From Candidatus Roseilinea sp. (GTDB lineage: Bacteria > Chloroflexota > Anaerolineae > J036 > Brachytrichaceae), in the NCBI GenBank assembly GCA_025055235.1, contig JANWYN010000120.1:1-64000 (forward strand): DNA of 64,000 nt, written 5' to 3'. This document shows, in pieces, positions 34,190 to 42,868 of the stretch. The notes under the pieces were generated by a model, which worked only from the letters and a program-made list of their open reading frames with translations, was not told where the DNA came from and did no database searches. Made by a program: the position numbers and the translations under genes. Every line of letters begins with the position of its first letter. Positions within the stretch are counted from its first letter, which is position 1.

Positions 34190-34246
34190 TTGACATTTGC
34201 GGCCCGCACCCTTACAATTCAAATTAATTTCTCAAGTTGAGAAATT
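34190..34246 (+). promoter_or_regulatory. Promoter and palindromic operator of the ROK regulator operon
   Basis: TTGACA (34190-34195), 17-base spacer, TACAAT (34213-34218): a near-consensus sigma70 promoter. Just after the -10 lies a perfect palindrome, AATTTCTCAA (34226-34235), G, TTGAGAAATT (34237-34246), covering the expected transcription start. Its position suits autorepression by the ROK protein encoded at 34261. Confidence 0.85.
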
Positions 34247-34260
34247 ATTGAGATGCCGCC

Positions 34261-35520
34261 ATGTCCAAGCCGACATTCGCCGGGAGCAACGCCAGCTTAG
34301 TGCGAGCACACAACCTGCGCGCTGTGCTCAATCACTTCCTCAACGAAGGCAGCGTCTCGCGCGCCCAGCTTGCCGAACGCACCGCGCTCTCCAACACCAC
34401 CATCACCAATCTGATAGACGACTTGCTCACGCAGGGCATCGTCGTCGAAGACGACACTGAGACAGCACGCGCCCGGGCTTCGAGCGACGGCAGCCGGCGC
34501 GTCGGGCGGCCGCGCACCGGCCTGCGGCTCAACCCCAACGCCCGCTACGCTGCCGGCGTGCACATCGGCATCGGCATCCTGCGCGTCGCCGTCGTCAACC
34601 TGCACGCCGAGATCATCCAGAACACCATCGCCAACTTCGACGTCGCTGCACCGGCGGAACATGTCCTAAACCAGATTGCGCGTTTGGTGAAACAAACCAT
34701 CGCCGGCAGCCGCATCGAGACCGATCGCCTGATCGGGCTGGGCATCGGCGCGTCGGGACTGGTGGACTATGGGACCGGCGTTAACGTGTTCGCGCCCAAC
34801 CTGGGCTGGCGCGATGTGCCGCTGCGCGATTGGATGCAAGACCGGCTCGGCCTGCCCACAGCGGTAGACAACAACGTCCGCGCAATGGCGCTGGGCGAGG
34901 CGCTGTTCGGCGCCGGGCGCAACGTAGGTGTGCTGGCGTTCGTCTATGGTCGCGTGGGCGTAGGCGCGGGCTTCGTGGTCAACGGGCGGGCATTCCGCGG
35001 CAGCGGCGCCGGCGCCGGCGAGATCGGCCACACGGTGATGATCCCCGACGGTGGCGACCTATGCGGGTGTGGCCAGCGCGGCTGCCTGGAGACGCTGGTG
35101 TCCGAGCCGGTGATCGTCCGCGAAGCAGAGCGACTGGCGCGGCGGCGCCCGCACAGCGCGCTAGCACGTTGCCTAGCACAGAACGGCCAGACGAAGCCGA
35201 TCGAACGCATCTTCGCCGCTGCCCGCGAAGGCGACGCCGCCACGCTCAGGCTGCTCGAGGGTCGCGCGCGCTATTTGGGCATCGCCCTGGCCAATCTGGT
35301 GAACGTGCTCAACCCGGAGTTGATCCTGTTGGGCGGCATGTTTGCACAGGGCAGTGAGTTCTTCCTGCCGATGGCCGAGCGCACGATGCGCGAACGCGCG
35401 TTTGCCGGCCTGGGCGATCGCGTGCGCGTGCAACCCACACAGTTCGGCTGGCGCGCCGGCGTGATCGGCGCGGCCTCGCTGGCGCTGAGCACCTTCTTCT
35501 ACCAACTGGAGGACGCATGA
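34261..35520 (+). CDS. ROK-family transcriptional repressor (NagC/XylR type)
   Basis: Predicted 419-residue regulator. An N-terminal winged helix-turn-helix covers about 15-80 (VSRAQLAERTALSNTTITNLIDDL), followed by a ROK sugar-binding domain with VHIGIGILRVAVVNL, DNNVRAMALGEALFGAGR, GAGEIGHTVM and the Zn-binding CGCGQRGCLETLVS (about 261-274). ATG 34261 is 15 bases after a palindromic operator. It is first in a presumed operon with a sugar isomerase, ABC importer, aldolase and aldehyde dehydrogenase, and likely represses it until a sugar is present. Confidence 0.93.
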   Translation: MSKPTFAGSNASLVRAHNLRAVLNHFLNEGSVSRAQLAERTALSNTTITNLIDDLLTQGIVVEDDTETARARASSDGSRRVGRPRTGLRLNPNARYAAGVHIGIGILRVAVVNLHAEIIQNTIANFDVAAPAEHVLNQIARLVKQTIAGSRIETDRLIGLGIGASGLVDYGTGVNVFAPNLGWRDVPLRDWMQDRLGLPTAVDNNVRAMALGEALFGAGRNVGVLAFVYGRVGVGAGFVVNGRAFRGSGAGAGEIGHTVMIPDGGDLCGCGQRGCLETLVSEPVIVREAERLARRRPHSALARCLAQNGQTKPIERIFAAAREGDAATLRLLEGRARYLGIALANLVNVLNPELILLGGMFAQGSEFFLPMAERTMRERAFAGLGDRVRVQPTQFGWRAGVIGAASLALSTFFYQLEDA

Positions 35521-36875
35521 CCGAGGCGCACCGCGCGATAAGCCAACTGCGCGCCGGCTTCGTCGCCCTGGCCCGCACCACGTTCGACGTTGCGCTGGCC
35601 GATGACGTCATGCGCGCCGCGCGCGCTGCGCTCGAACGCGCCGGGTTCGCGCTGATCGGCGATGCGCGCCTGGCGACCGACCTGGATGAGTTGGACGCGA
35701 TCGCGCGTGCCTTTGTCGGCGAGCCGCTCGATGTGCTGATCGCCCTTCAGGCCACCTTCACCGACAGTTCGTTCGCCGTGCGCTTGGCCGAGCGCTGCGA
35801 TGCGCCGCTGCTGATGTGGGCCGTGCCCGAAGCGCGCACCGGCGGGCGGTTGCGGCTGAATTCGCTGTGCGGCATCAACCTAGCCGGGCACGCGCTCAAG
35901 CTGCGCGGGGTGAACTACCACTGGCTCTACGCGCCGCCCGACGATGCACAAGCCGTTGCACAAGTCACAGCCATTGCCAAAGCCGGCCGCGCGCGGCGGC
36001 GGCTGCGAAGGGCGCGGCTGGGCGTGATCGGCCAGCACCCCGCCGGCTTCGACAGTTGCCACCTCGACGCCGAGCGTTTGTGCCGGCAACTGGGCGTGGA
36101 CGTAGTGCGCTTCGACTTATCTACCGTCTTCGAGCGTGCCCGCGCCGTGAACGGACACATCGGTGCGCTGCGCGAGCAACTCGGCGCGCGCATCGGCAAC
36201 CTGGACACGCTCGCGCGCGAACCAGTGAACGGCACGCTGGCGGTCTATGTCGCGCTCAAGCAGCTCGCCGAGGAATCGCGCTGCGATGCGCTGGCCGTGC
36301 GCTGTTGGCCGGAATTCTTCACCGACCTGGGCTGCGCCGCATGCGGCGCGATGGCGTTGCTGAACACCGATGGCCTGCCGTGCGGATGCGAGGCCGATGC
36401 GAACGGCGCGCTCACCCAGCTCATCCTGCAGTGGATTAGCGGCGAGCCGGCCTTCGGGACCGACCTGGTCGAGTGCAACGCGCAGGAAGACAGCGCCGTC
36501 GTCTGGCACTGTGGGCAAGCGCCGTTGACGATGGCCGATCCGCGCGGCGGCGTGCAAGGCGGCCTGCACTCCAACCGCCGGCTGCCGCTGGTGATGGAGT
36601 TCGCCTTGAAGCCGGGCCGGGTGACGATCGCGCGGCTGAGCCGGTCAGGAGGCGACCTGCGCCTGATCATCGGCGGCGGCGAGATGCTGGCTGCGCCGCC
36701 TAGCTTCAGCGGCACGTCGGGGGTGTTGCGGTTCGACCGGCCGGTGCGCGACGTGCTCGCCACGATCATGGAAGAAGGTCTGGAACACCACATCGCTCTC
36801 ACCTATGGCGATCACACAGCGGCGCTGTATGCCCTGGCCAAGATGCTGGGCATGCCGGTGCTCTCGCTGTGTTGA
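35517..36875 (+). CDS. L-fucose/L-arabinose isomerase-family protein
   Basis: Predicted 452-residue aldose-ketose isomerase-like protein of the FucI/AraA superfamily (COG2407 type). Features are GVNYHWLYAPPDD (about 138), GQHPAGFDSC (about 171), CWPEFFTDLG with a likely metal Glu (about 263), CEADANGALTQLIL (about 289) and VWHCGQAP (about 330). It overlaps the ROK regulator stop by ATGA. The gene starts a set with ABC importer, transaldolase-like aldolase and aldehyde dehydrogenase and no sugar kinase. Sulfoquinovose isomerases of transaldolase-type sulfoglycolysis are, from memory, in this superfamily; fucose, arabinose or another 6-deoxy sugar is equally possible. Confidence 0.8.
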   Translation: MTEAHRAISQLRAGFVALARTTFDVALADDVMRAARAALERAGFALIGDARLATDLDELDAIARAFVGEPLDVLIALQATFTDSSFAVRLAERCDAPLLMWAVPEARTGGRLRLNSLCGINLAGHALKLRGVNYHWLYAPPDDAQAVAQVTAIAKAGRARRRLRRARLGVIGQHPAGFDSCHLDAERLCRQLGVDVVRFDLSTVFERARAVNGHIGALREQLGARIGNLDTLAREPVNGTLAVYVALKQLAEESRCDALAVRCWPEFFTDLGCAACGAMALLNTDGLPCGCEADANGALTQLILQWISGEPAFGTDLVECNAQEDSAVVWHCGQAPLTMADPRGGVQGGLHSNRRLPLVMEFALKPGRVTIARLSRSGGDLRLIIGGGEMLAAPPSFSGTSGVLRFDRPVRDVLATIMEEGLEHHIALTYGDHTAALYALAKMLGMPVLSLC

Positions 36876-36910
36876 CCGAGATGGCAGAAGATGCTACCGA
36901 GGAGGTGATC
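36872..36910 (+). promoter_or_regulatory. Possible internal promoter and GAGGAGGTGATC leader element
   Basis: TTGACC (36872-36877, overlapping the isomerase stop), 17-base spacer, TACCGA (36895-36900, a poor -10), immediately followed by GGAGGTGATC (to 36910). It mirrors the arrangement at 21328-21370 and lies 105 bases before the binding-protein start. The -10 is weak, so promoter activity is uncertain. Confidence 0.4.
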
Positions 36911-37014
36911 ATTCGAGAAGAACCCTGTTCACCTGCACACCTGCGTTCGATCCTGATCGTGTGTTTGACCGATTCGCTAACCGCTCAAGCGATGAGTTTC
37001 CAGGAGGAAAGGAC

Positions 37015-38439
37015 ATGAACCAAAAGAAGACCACGTCCGTCAGAATTTCACGCCGGCGCTTCCTCGTTTTGGGTGCACAAGGCGCGGGATTGGCCGCACT
37101 GGCTGCGTGCGCCGCGCCGCCCGCCATGCCGGCCGCACAGCCCCCTGCTCAAGCGCCGTCGCAACCCGAAGCCGCGCCGACCACTGCGCCCGCTGCCGCG
37201 CCTGCCACAGTTGACTTCCTGGCCTGGGGCGACAACGCCGACATCCCGGCCTGGGAAGCGCTGGTGAAGCGCTACAAGGAGATCGCGCCCAACGTGACCG
37301 TGAACGTCACGCCGGTCGCCGAACCCAATGCGAACTTCTATCCCAAGCTGCAGACCACCATCGCCGGTGGCACGCCGCCCGGCGTGTCCTCGTTCCAGGG
37401 ATGGGAGTGGCAGCCCTACGCCGATCAAGATGTGCTGGCGCCGATTGACGAGTTCGTCAACGCCAACCCCTACTTCAAAGACGTGTATCCCGAAGGCGTC
37501 GCGAGCATCGAGGGCACGACGATGCGCAACGGCAAGCGCTATCTCATCCCGCTGCAGCGCGCTGCGATGCTGATGTTCTACGCGCGCAAGCCGTTCGAAG
37601 AGGCCGGGCTGGAGTTCCCCACCGACGACTGGACGTTCGACCAGTTCATGGAGCTGGCGACCAAGTTGACGAACCCCGAGAAGAAGATGTACGGCTTGCA
37701 GGCCAACGGCAACTGGTTCCGCGACATCGGCTGGATCCGGCTGACCGGCAAGCAGGAATTCGACCAGCTCTACGATCCGAAGAAGGCGATGTTCAACCAG
37801 CCGGAGATCGTGGACATCGTGCAGAAGATGGCGTCGGACGTGTACTACAAGATGAAGATCGCGCCGACGCCGGCCGACCTGCAGGGCGGCGCGAACACCA
37901 TCCAGACCGGCAACGTCGCGATGAAGTACGAGGGCCCGTGGTTCTTCCCCGCGCTCAACAGCCCGAAACTGCGCGAGGACAAGAAGAACGTGCCCTTCGA
38001 CGTCGTGCTCATGCCGAAGATCACCGAAGGCAAGCGCCGGCATCGCGGCTGGACCGAAGGCGTCGCGCTGCTCAAAGGCGACCAACTGCAAGCGTCGTGG
38101 GAGTTCGCCTCGTTCATGGCCGGCGAGGAGGGCAACAAGATCTATTCCGAGATCACCGGCCGCATCCCCAACACCAGCGCGTTGATCGAGAACTTCTGGC
38201 TGCCGGTGGTCACCGAGCGCTTCGAGGTGAAGAACGGCAAGGCGCTGCTGGAGGCCTTCAACCTCTCCGAGGTGGACGTCGTGGGCGGCATCCCACGCTC
38301 GAAGATGTGGAGCGAGGTGGTCAAGCCGGTCGGCTGGGATCCGCTCATCGGCGGCAGCGCCACGGCTGCAGAAGTGCTGCCCAAGGTGGACGAAGGCCTG
38401 CAGGCCATGCTGGACGAGTATTGGAAGTCGAAGCAGTAG
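37015..38439 (+). CDS. Sugar ABC transporter substrate-binding lipoprotein (family 1)
   Basis: Predicted 474-residue extracellular sugar-binding protein. It has a Tat-type signal SRRRFLVLGAQGAGLAAL and lipobox LAAC, an Ala/Pro/Gln linker to about 60, then a MalE-like two-lobe fold (ATVDFLAWGDNADIPAWEAL). ATG 37015 has AGGAGGAAAGG upstream, the strongest SD in the window. The open frame extends back into the isomerase end but is not used. It is part of the ROK-controlled catabolic island and is followed by a long hairpin and two permeases. Confidence 0.93.
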   Translation: MNQKKTTSVRISRRRFLVLGAQGAGLAALAACAAPPAMPAAQPPAQAPSQPEAAPTTAPAAAPATVDFLAWGDNADIPAWEALVKRYKEIAPNVTVNVTPVAEPNANFYPKLQTTIAGGTPPGVSSFQGWEWQPYADQDVLAPIDEFVNANPYFKDVYPEGVASIEGTTMRNGKRYLIPLQRAAMLMFYARKPFEEAGLEFPTDDWTFDQFMELATKLTNPEKKMYGLQANGNWFRDIGWIRLTGKQEFDQLYDPKKAMFNQPEIVDIVQKMASDVYYKMKIAPTPADLQGGANTIQTGNVAMKYEGPWFFPALNSPKLREDKKNVPFDVVLMPKITEGKRRHRGWTEGVALLKGDQLQASWEFASFMAGEEGNKIYSEITGRIPNTSALIENFWLPVVTERFEVKNGKALLEAFNLSEVDVVGGIPRSKMWSEVVKPVGWDPLIGGSATAAEVLPKVDEGLQAMLDEYWKSKQ

Positions 38440-38443
38440 GAAT

Positions 38444-38535
38444 TCGCGTTACGTTTTGCGTATTGCGTATCACGCATCGCGTGTTGGCACGTGATGCGTG
38501 GTACGCGATACGCGACACTTGACACGTGGCACTTG
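38444..38535 (+). terminator. 28-bp intercistronic hairpin built from heptamer repeats
   Basis: Arms 38456-38483 and 38488-38515 pair over 28 positions (a few G-U pairs) around the loop TTGG; the core is GCGTATCACGCATCGCGTG. It lies inside a TTGCGTA/GACACGT heptamer array filling the gap between binding-protein and permease genes, in the same place as the hairpins of the other two importers. Confidence 0.85.
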
Positions 38536-38569
38536 ACACGTGACGCAGCGCACACGACCGGAGGGTGCG

Positions 38570-39493
38570 ATGGCAGCGATTACGCAGGCGCAGACGAATA
38601 CAGCCGCGCGGCGCGTCGGGCGCGCCAGGCTGCGCGATTGGCTGGATGGCTACTTGTTCACTTCGCCGTTCATCATCGGATTCCTGGTCTTCACGGCGTT
38701 TCCGATGCTGTATGCCATCTGGCTGTCGTTTCACAAGTGGAATCTGATCGGCGCGCCGACGTTCGTCGGCCTGGACAACTACATCAAGGCGCTCACCCAC
38801 CCGACGGCGCAGCTCAGCCTATACAACAGCGCGTTCTACACGATCTTCGCCGTGCCGATCCAACTCATCATCTCGTTCACGTTGGCGTTGGCGTTGACGC
38901 AGGCGATTCGCTTGCGCGACCTGTATCGCGCCGGCTTCTACTTGCCGATCATCGTGCCGCTGGTCGCCAGCGCCGTGGTGTGGCAACGCGTGTTCCATCC
39001 TGAATTCGGCATCTTGAACGAGGCGCTGGGCTGGTTCGGCATCCCCCCGGCCAAATGGCTCTTCGACCCCAATCTGGCCAAGCCGGCGTTCATCATCATG
39101 TCGTTCTGGATGATCGGCCGGCAGATGGTGATCTTCATCGCCGGCCTGGGCAACATCCCGCAATCACTGCTGGAAGCAGCGAGCATTGACGGCGCCGGGC
39201 CGGTGCGCCGTCTGTTCAGCATCGTCATCCCGTTGATGACGCCGCTGATCTTCTACAACTGCGTGATCGCCATCATCAACTCGTTCCAGATCTTCGTGCC
39301 GGCGCTGATCATGACCGACGGCGGCCCGCAGAACGCCACGCTGTTCGCCGTGCTCAACATCTACCGCGAAGGCTTCCAGTTCTTCAACATGGGCTACGCC
39401 GCGGCGCTGTCGTGGGAGTTGTTCGTCATCGTCATCGGCTTTACGATTGCCCAGTTCGCCATTTCGCAGCGCTGGGTGTATTACTCGGACTAA
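38570..39493 (+). CDS. Sugar ABC transporter permease (MalF type)
   Basis: Predicted 307-residue permease with six helices. The N-terminal RLRDWLDGYLFTSPFIIGFLVF is typical, and the EAA loop reads EAASIDGAGPVRRLFSIVIP (about 203-222). ATG 38570 follows GGAGGG six bases upstream. Its stop overlaps the next start (TAATG), so it is coupled to the partner permease. Confidence 0.93.
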   Translation: MAAITQAQTNTAARRVGRARLRDWLDGYLFTSPFIIGFLVFTAFPMLYAIWLSFHKWNLIGAPTFVGLDNYIKALTHPTAQLSLYNSAFYTIFAVPIQLIISFTLALALTQAIRLRDLYRAGFYLPIIVPLVASAVVWQRVFHPEFGILNEALGWFGIPPAKWLFDPNLAKPAFIIMSFWMIGRQMVIFIAGLGNIPQSLLEAASIDGAGPVRRLFSIVIPLMTPLIFYNCVIAIINSFQIFVPALIMTDGGPQNATLFAVLNIYREGFQFFNMGYAAALSWELFVIVIGFTIAQFAISQRWVYYSD

Positions 39494-40383
39494 TGGCCAC
39501 ACAAACCATGACGCCCTCGCTGGCGGCAACCGGGCAGCACGGCAGCCGGCGGATGACGCGCATCGCCGGCTTAGTCCTCCTGCAGATCGTGATGACCGCA
39601 TGCCTGATCACCTTCCTCGCGCCGACGTTTTGGATGGTATCGTCGTCGCTCAAAGCCTCGACCGAGGTCTTCCGGCACCCGATCGTGTGGATTCCGGAGT
39701 CGCCGCAGTGGAGCAACTACGCCAAGGTGTTCGAGACGCTGCCGTTTGCGAAGTTCGCCTGGAACACGTTCGTCGTCGTCACGCTGGCGGTGATCGGCAC
39801 GGTGCTCTCGACGGCGCTCGTCGCCTATGGGCTGGCGCGCGTGGATTTCCCCGGCCGGCGCATCGTCTTCGCGCTAATGGTGGCGACGATCATGTTGCCG
39901 GAGATCGTCACGCTCATCCCGCGTTTCATCATGTTCCGCACCTTCCGTTGGATTGACACGTTCGCGCCGCTCACCGTGCCGTTTTGGTTCGCGCTTACCA
40001 CGCTCTACGTCTTCCTGATGTATCAGTTCCTGCGCGGCATCCCGAAGGAGCTGGATGAAGCCGCGACGATTGACGGCGCCAATCGCTGGCAGATCCTGTG
40101 GCACGTGATCCTGCCGCTGTGCAAGCCGGTGATCGCTACCATCGCCGTGTTCGCGCTCATTCAGCACTACAACGAATTCCTCACCCCATTGATCTACTTG
40201 AATAAGCTCGACAACTGGACGCTGGCGCTCGGCGTGCGCGCGCTGAACGACTCTAACGTGGCCAACTGGGAGCTGGTCTTCGCCGCCAGCACGCTGATGT
40301 TGATCCCGGTGCTGACTTTGTTCATCATCGCCCAGCGCTACTTCGTGCAGGGTATCGCGCTGACGGGGTTCGGGGGCAGGTGA
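39493..40383 (+). CDS. Sugar ABC transporter permease (MalG type)
   Basis: Predicted 296-residue permease with six helices and EAA loop EAATIDGANRWQILWHVILP (about 193-212), ending RYFVQGIALTGFGG. ATG 39493 shares one base with the upstream stop. The open frame extends upstream but overlaps the other permease fully, so this start is favoured. No ATPase gene follows. Confidence 0.93.
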   Translation: MATQTMTPSLAATGQHGSRRMTRIAGLVLLQIVMTACLITFLAPTFWMVSSSLKASTEVFRHPIVWIPESPQWSNYAKVFETLPFAKFAWNTFVVVTLAVIGTVLSTALVAYGLARVDFPGRRIVFALMVATIMLPEIVTLIPRFIMFRTFRWIDTFAPLTVPFWFALTTLYVFLMYQFLRGIPKELDEAATIDGANRWQILWHVILPLCKPVIATIAVFALIQHYNEFLTPLIYLNKLDNWTLALGVRALNDSNVANWELVFAASTLMLIPVLTLFIIAQRYFVQGIALTGFGGR

Positions 40384-40468
40384 CGTATTGCGTATTCCGT
40401 TTCTTTGGACGCACAAGCGCGCTGCTTAAAAGCACCGATGACCTTCAATCAACGGACCAGGTGAGCAC

Positions 40469-41131
40469 ATGAAGTTCTTTCTCGATAGCGCCATCGTAGA
40501 TGAAATCGCCTACGCGCTCGACATGTGGGACATTGACGGCGTGACGACCAATCCGCGCCACGTGCAGGCGTCGGGCAAGCCGATGCTGCAGGTGATCCGC
40601 GAGATCGGCAAGCTGGTCGAGGGCACGGACAAGACCGTGTCGGTCGAGGTCAACCCGCACTACAAGACTGTGGACGAGTTCGTGCGCGAAGGTCGCAAGC
40701 TGGCATCCATCCACCCGAACTTCGTGATCAAGCTGCACTGCATCGAGCCGGCGTTCAAAGCCATCCCCATCCTGGCCAAAGACGGCATCCGCGTGAACGT
40801 CACGCTGGTCTTCAACGCCGTGCAGGCGCTGGCCGCCATGCGCGCCGGCGCATACTACGTCTCGCCGTTCATCGGCTGGAAGGAAGCCAACGCCGAAGAG
40901 ACGCGCGACCTGATTGCCGACATCGTCGAGATCCGCGACAACTACGGCTTCGGCACCGAGGTGCTGGTCGCTGCCGTGCGCAACGGCCGGCAGATCGCCG
41001 ATGCCGCGGTCGCCGGCGCGGATATTGTCACCGCTGCGCTGGCCGTGTATAAAGATGCATTCGACCATCCCTACACGCGCGATGGCCTGGCCAAGTTTCA
41101 GGAGTTCTGGGACAAGAGCAAATACGAGTGA
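40469..41131 (+). CDS. Transaldolase/fructose-6-phosphate-aldolase-like protein
   Basis: Predicted 220-residue class I aldolase of the small transaldolase (TalC/FSA) group. FFLDSAIVDEI and DGVTTNPRHV open the barrel, the Schiff-base Lys is 88 in NFVIKLHC, and NVTLVFNAVQALAAMRAGAYYVSPFIG follows. The phosphate-site region after Lys differs from ordinary TalC: KLHCIEP replaces the usual KIPMTPEG, so substrate choice may differ. It would split or transfer a ketose carbon unit made by the upstream isomerase. ATG 40469 follows CAGGTGAGCAC, a weak SD. It is part of the ROK-linked island. Confidence 0.87.
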   Translation: MKFFLDSAIVDEIAYALDMWDIDGVTTNPRHVQASGKPMLQVIREIGKLVEGTDKTVSVEVNPHYKTVDEFVREGRKLASIHPNFVIKLHCIEPAFKAIPILAKDGIRVNVTLVFNAVQALAAMRAGAYYVSPFIGWKEANAEETRDLIADIVEIRDNYGFGTEVLVAAVRNGRQIADAAVAGADIVTAALAVYKDAFDHPYTRDGLAKFQEFWDKSKYE

Positions 41132-41137
41132 AGCGTC

Positions 41138-41245
41138 CAATCTTTCATCTTTCATTTCTCATTGATCACAATGACCAATGACCAATTACCAGTTACCAAT
41201 TACAAATGACGAATGACAGATGAAAGATCAAAGATGACAAATCCT
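41138..41245. repeat. Two-armed heptamer array
   Basis: TTTCATC / TTTCTCA units, then GACCAAT, TACCAGT and TTACCAA units, then GAATGAC, AGATGAA and AGATCAA units. The right arm partly reverses the left. Fills the gap before the aldehyde dehydrogenase gene. Confidence 0.85.
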
Positions 41246-41253
41246 AAAGCGTC

Positions 41254-42681
41254 ATGAGCGATCCAAAAAAGTTCCTCATCGGCGGCCAGTGGCGCGCCGG
41301 AAATAAGACATTCGAATTGAAGTTCCCGTTCACCGGTGAAGTCGTCGCCGAGATTTGCGTCCCGAGCGACGATGACCTCGAAGCGGCCGTGCAAGCCGCA
41401 CAGCGCGGCGCGCGGATCATGCGCAAGCTGCCGGCGCACGAGCGTTCGGCCATCCTGCGTCGCCTACACGCGCAGATGGAAGCGCGCACCGAGGAGTTGG
41501 TGAACGTGCTGGTGATGGAGGGTGGCAAAACGAAGAAGGCCGCGCGTGGCGAGGTCGCGCGCGCCAAGCAGACCGTCTTCGTTGCCTCTGAGGAAGCGCG
41601 GCGCATCCCCGGCGAGGTCATCAACATGGACTGGACGAAGGACGGCGAGAACCGCATCGGCATCGTGCGGCGCTTCCCGCTAGGCGTCATCCTGTGCATT
41701 GCGCCGTTCAACTATCCGCTCAACCTAGCCTGCCACAAGGTGGCGCCGGCGCTGGCAGCCGGCAACGCCTTCATCCTCAAGCCAGCCAGTGCCACGCCGC
41801 TCTCGGCGCTCTTGCTGGGCGAGATGCTGCTGGAGGCCGGCGCACCGCCCGAGGCCGTCAACGTCGTGACGTGCAGCGGCGCGCAAGCCGAAAAGCTGGT
41901 GCGCGACGAGCGCATCGCCATGTTCTCCTTCACCGGCAGCAGCGAGGTCGGCTGGCACCTCAAAAGCGTATGCGGGCGCAAGCGCAGCGCGCTGGAGCTG
42001 GGCGGCAACGCCGCGGCCATCGTGCACGAGGACGCCAACATCGGCTATGCCGCCAAGCGCATCGCCTTCGGCGGGTTCACCAACGCCGGCCAGAACTGCA
42101 TCAGCGTGCAGCGCGTGCTCATCCATCGCCCAATCTACAATGAGGCGGTCGAGACGCTGCTCGACGAAATCAACGCGCTGAAGGTGGGCGATCCACGATT
42201 GGAGGAAACCGACGTCGGCCCGATGATCACCGAGCGTGCCGCAATGCAGGCCGAGGCGTGGGTGGAAGAGGCGTTGGCCCAAGGCGCGCGCAAGCTGTTG
42301 GGCAACGGCCGCCAGGGCGCCCTGCTCCATCCCACCGTGCTGAGCGACGTGACCCGCGAGATGAAGGTGAGCTGCCAGGAGGTGTTCGCGCCGGTGCTCA
42401 CCGTCAGTCCCTACGACACGTTCGAGGAAGCCATCGAGCTGGCCAACAGCACCGACTACGGCCTGCAAGGCGGCGTGTTCACGCGCGACGTGGGGCGCAT
42501 CATGAAAGCCTACGACGAGATCGAGGTGGGTGGCCTGCAGGTGAACGATGTGTCTACCTTCCGCATAGATCACATGCCCTACGGCGGCGTGAAGGCCAGT
42601 GGCATGGGCCGCGAAGGCGTCAAGTACGCCATCGAAGAGATGACCGAGCCGAAGCTGATGGTGATCAATTTGAATGCGTGA
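41254..42681 (+). CDS. Aldehyde dehydrogenase (lactaldehyde/sulfolactaldehyde/GabD-like)
   Basis: Predicted 475-residue NAD(P)-dependent aldehyde dehydrogenase. The catalytic Cys is about 282 in NAGQNCISVQRV, the general base Glu about 248 in LELGGNAA, and the cofactor motif FSFTGSSEVGWHL about 225. The best-looking relatives by eye are lactaldehyde and succinate-semialdehyde-type enzymes. Within this island it could oxidise a three-carbon aldehyde from the aldolase step, such as lactaldehyde, glyceraldehyde or sulfolactaldehyde. No good SD precedes ATG 41254; a repeat array does. Confidence 0.9.
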   Translation: MSDPKKFLIGGQWRAGNKTFELKFPFTGEVVAEICVPSDDDLEAAVQAAQRGARIMRKLPAHERSAILRRLHAQMEARTEELVNVLVMEGGKTKKAARGEVARAKQTVFVASEEARRIPGEVINMDWTKDGENRIGIVRRFPLGVILCIAPFNYPLNLACHKVAPALAAGNAFILKPASATPLSALLLGEMLLEAGAPPEAVNVVTCSGAQAEKLVRDERIAMFSFTGSSEVGWHLKSVCGRKRSALELGGNAAAIVHEDANIGYAAKRIAFGGFTNAGQNCISVQRVLIHRPIYNEAVETLLDEINALKVGDPRLEETDVGPMITERAAMQAEAWVEEALAQGARKLLGNGRQGALLHPTVLSDVTREMKVSCQEVFAPVLTVSPYDTFEEAIELANSTDYGLQGGVFTRDVGRIMKAYDEIEVGGLQVNDVSTFRIDHMPYGGVKASGMGREGVKYAIEEMTEPKLMVINLNA

Positions 42682-42683
42682 GA

Positions 42684-42860
42684 TGTTGCATGTCGCACGT
42701 TACACGTTACACGTTGCAAGTTGCAAGTTGCAGGTGCAGGTTTCACGTTTTGCGTCTTGCGTCTCACGTCCGGCATCGCGCGTCTTCCGTCGCATGACAC
42801 GCGACACGTGACACCCTACACCTGACACCTGATCCCTGACCCCTGCCCCCTGACTGCCGA
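42684..42860. repeat. Long composite heptamer array
   Basis: About 25 units: ACACGTT, GCAAGTT, GCAGGTG, TGCGTCT, GACACGC, GACACCT, GATCCCT and GACCCCT families in succession up to nine bases before thrC. Left and right parts are partly inverted. Confidence 0.85.
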
Positions 42861-42868
42861 AACGCCTC

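Noticed and set aside
36905-37018. Leader peptide of 37 codons from GTG 36905 ending over the binding-protein start
   Set aside because: Its GTG lies inside the SD-like element, leaving no spacing, and the other two leaders have no similar frame.
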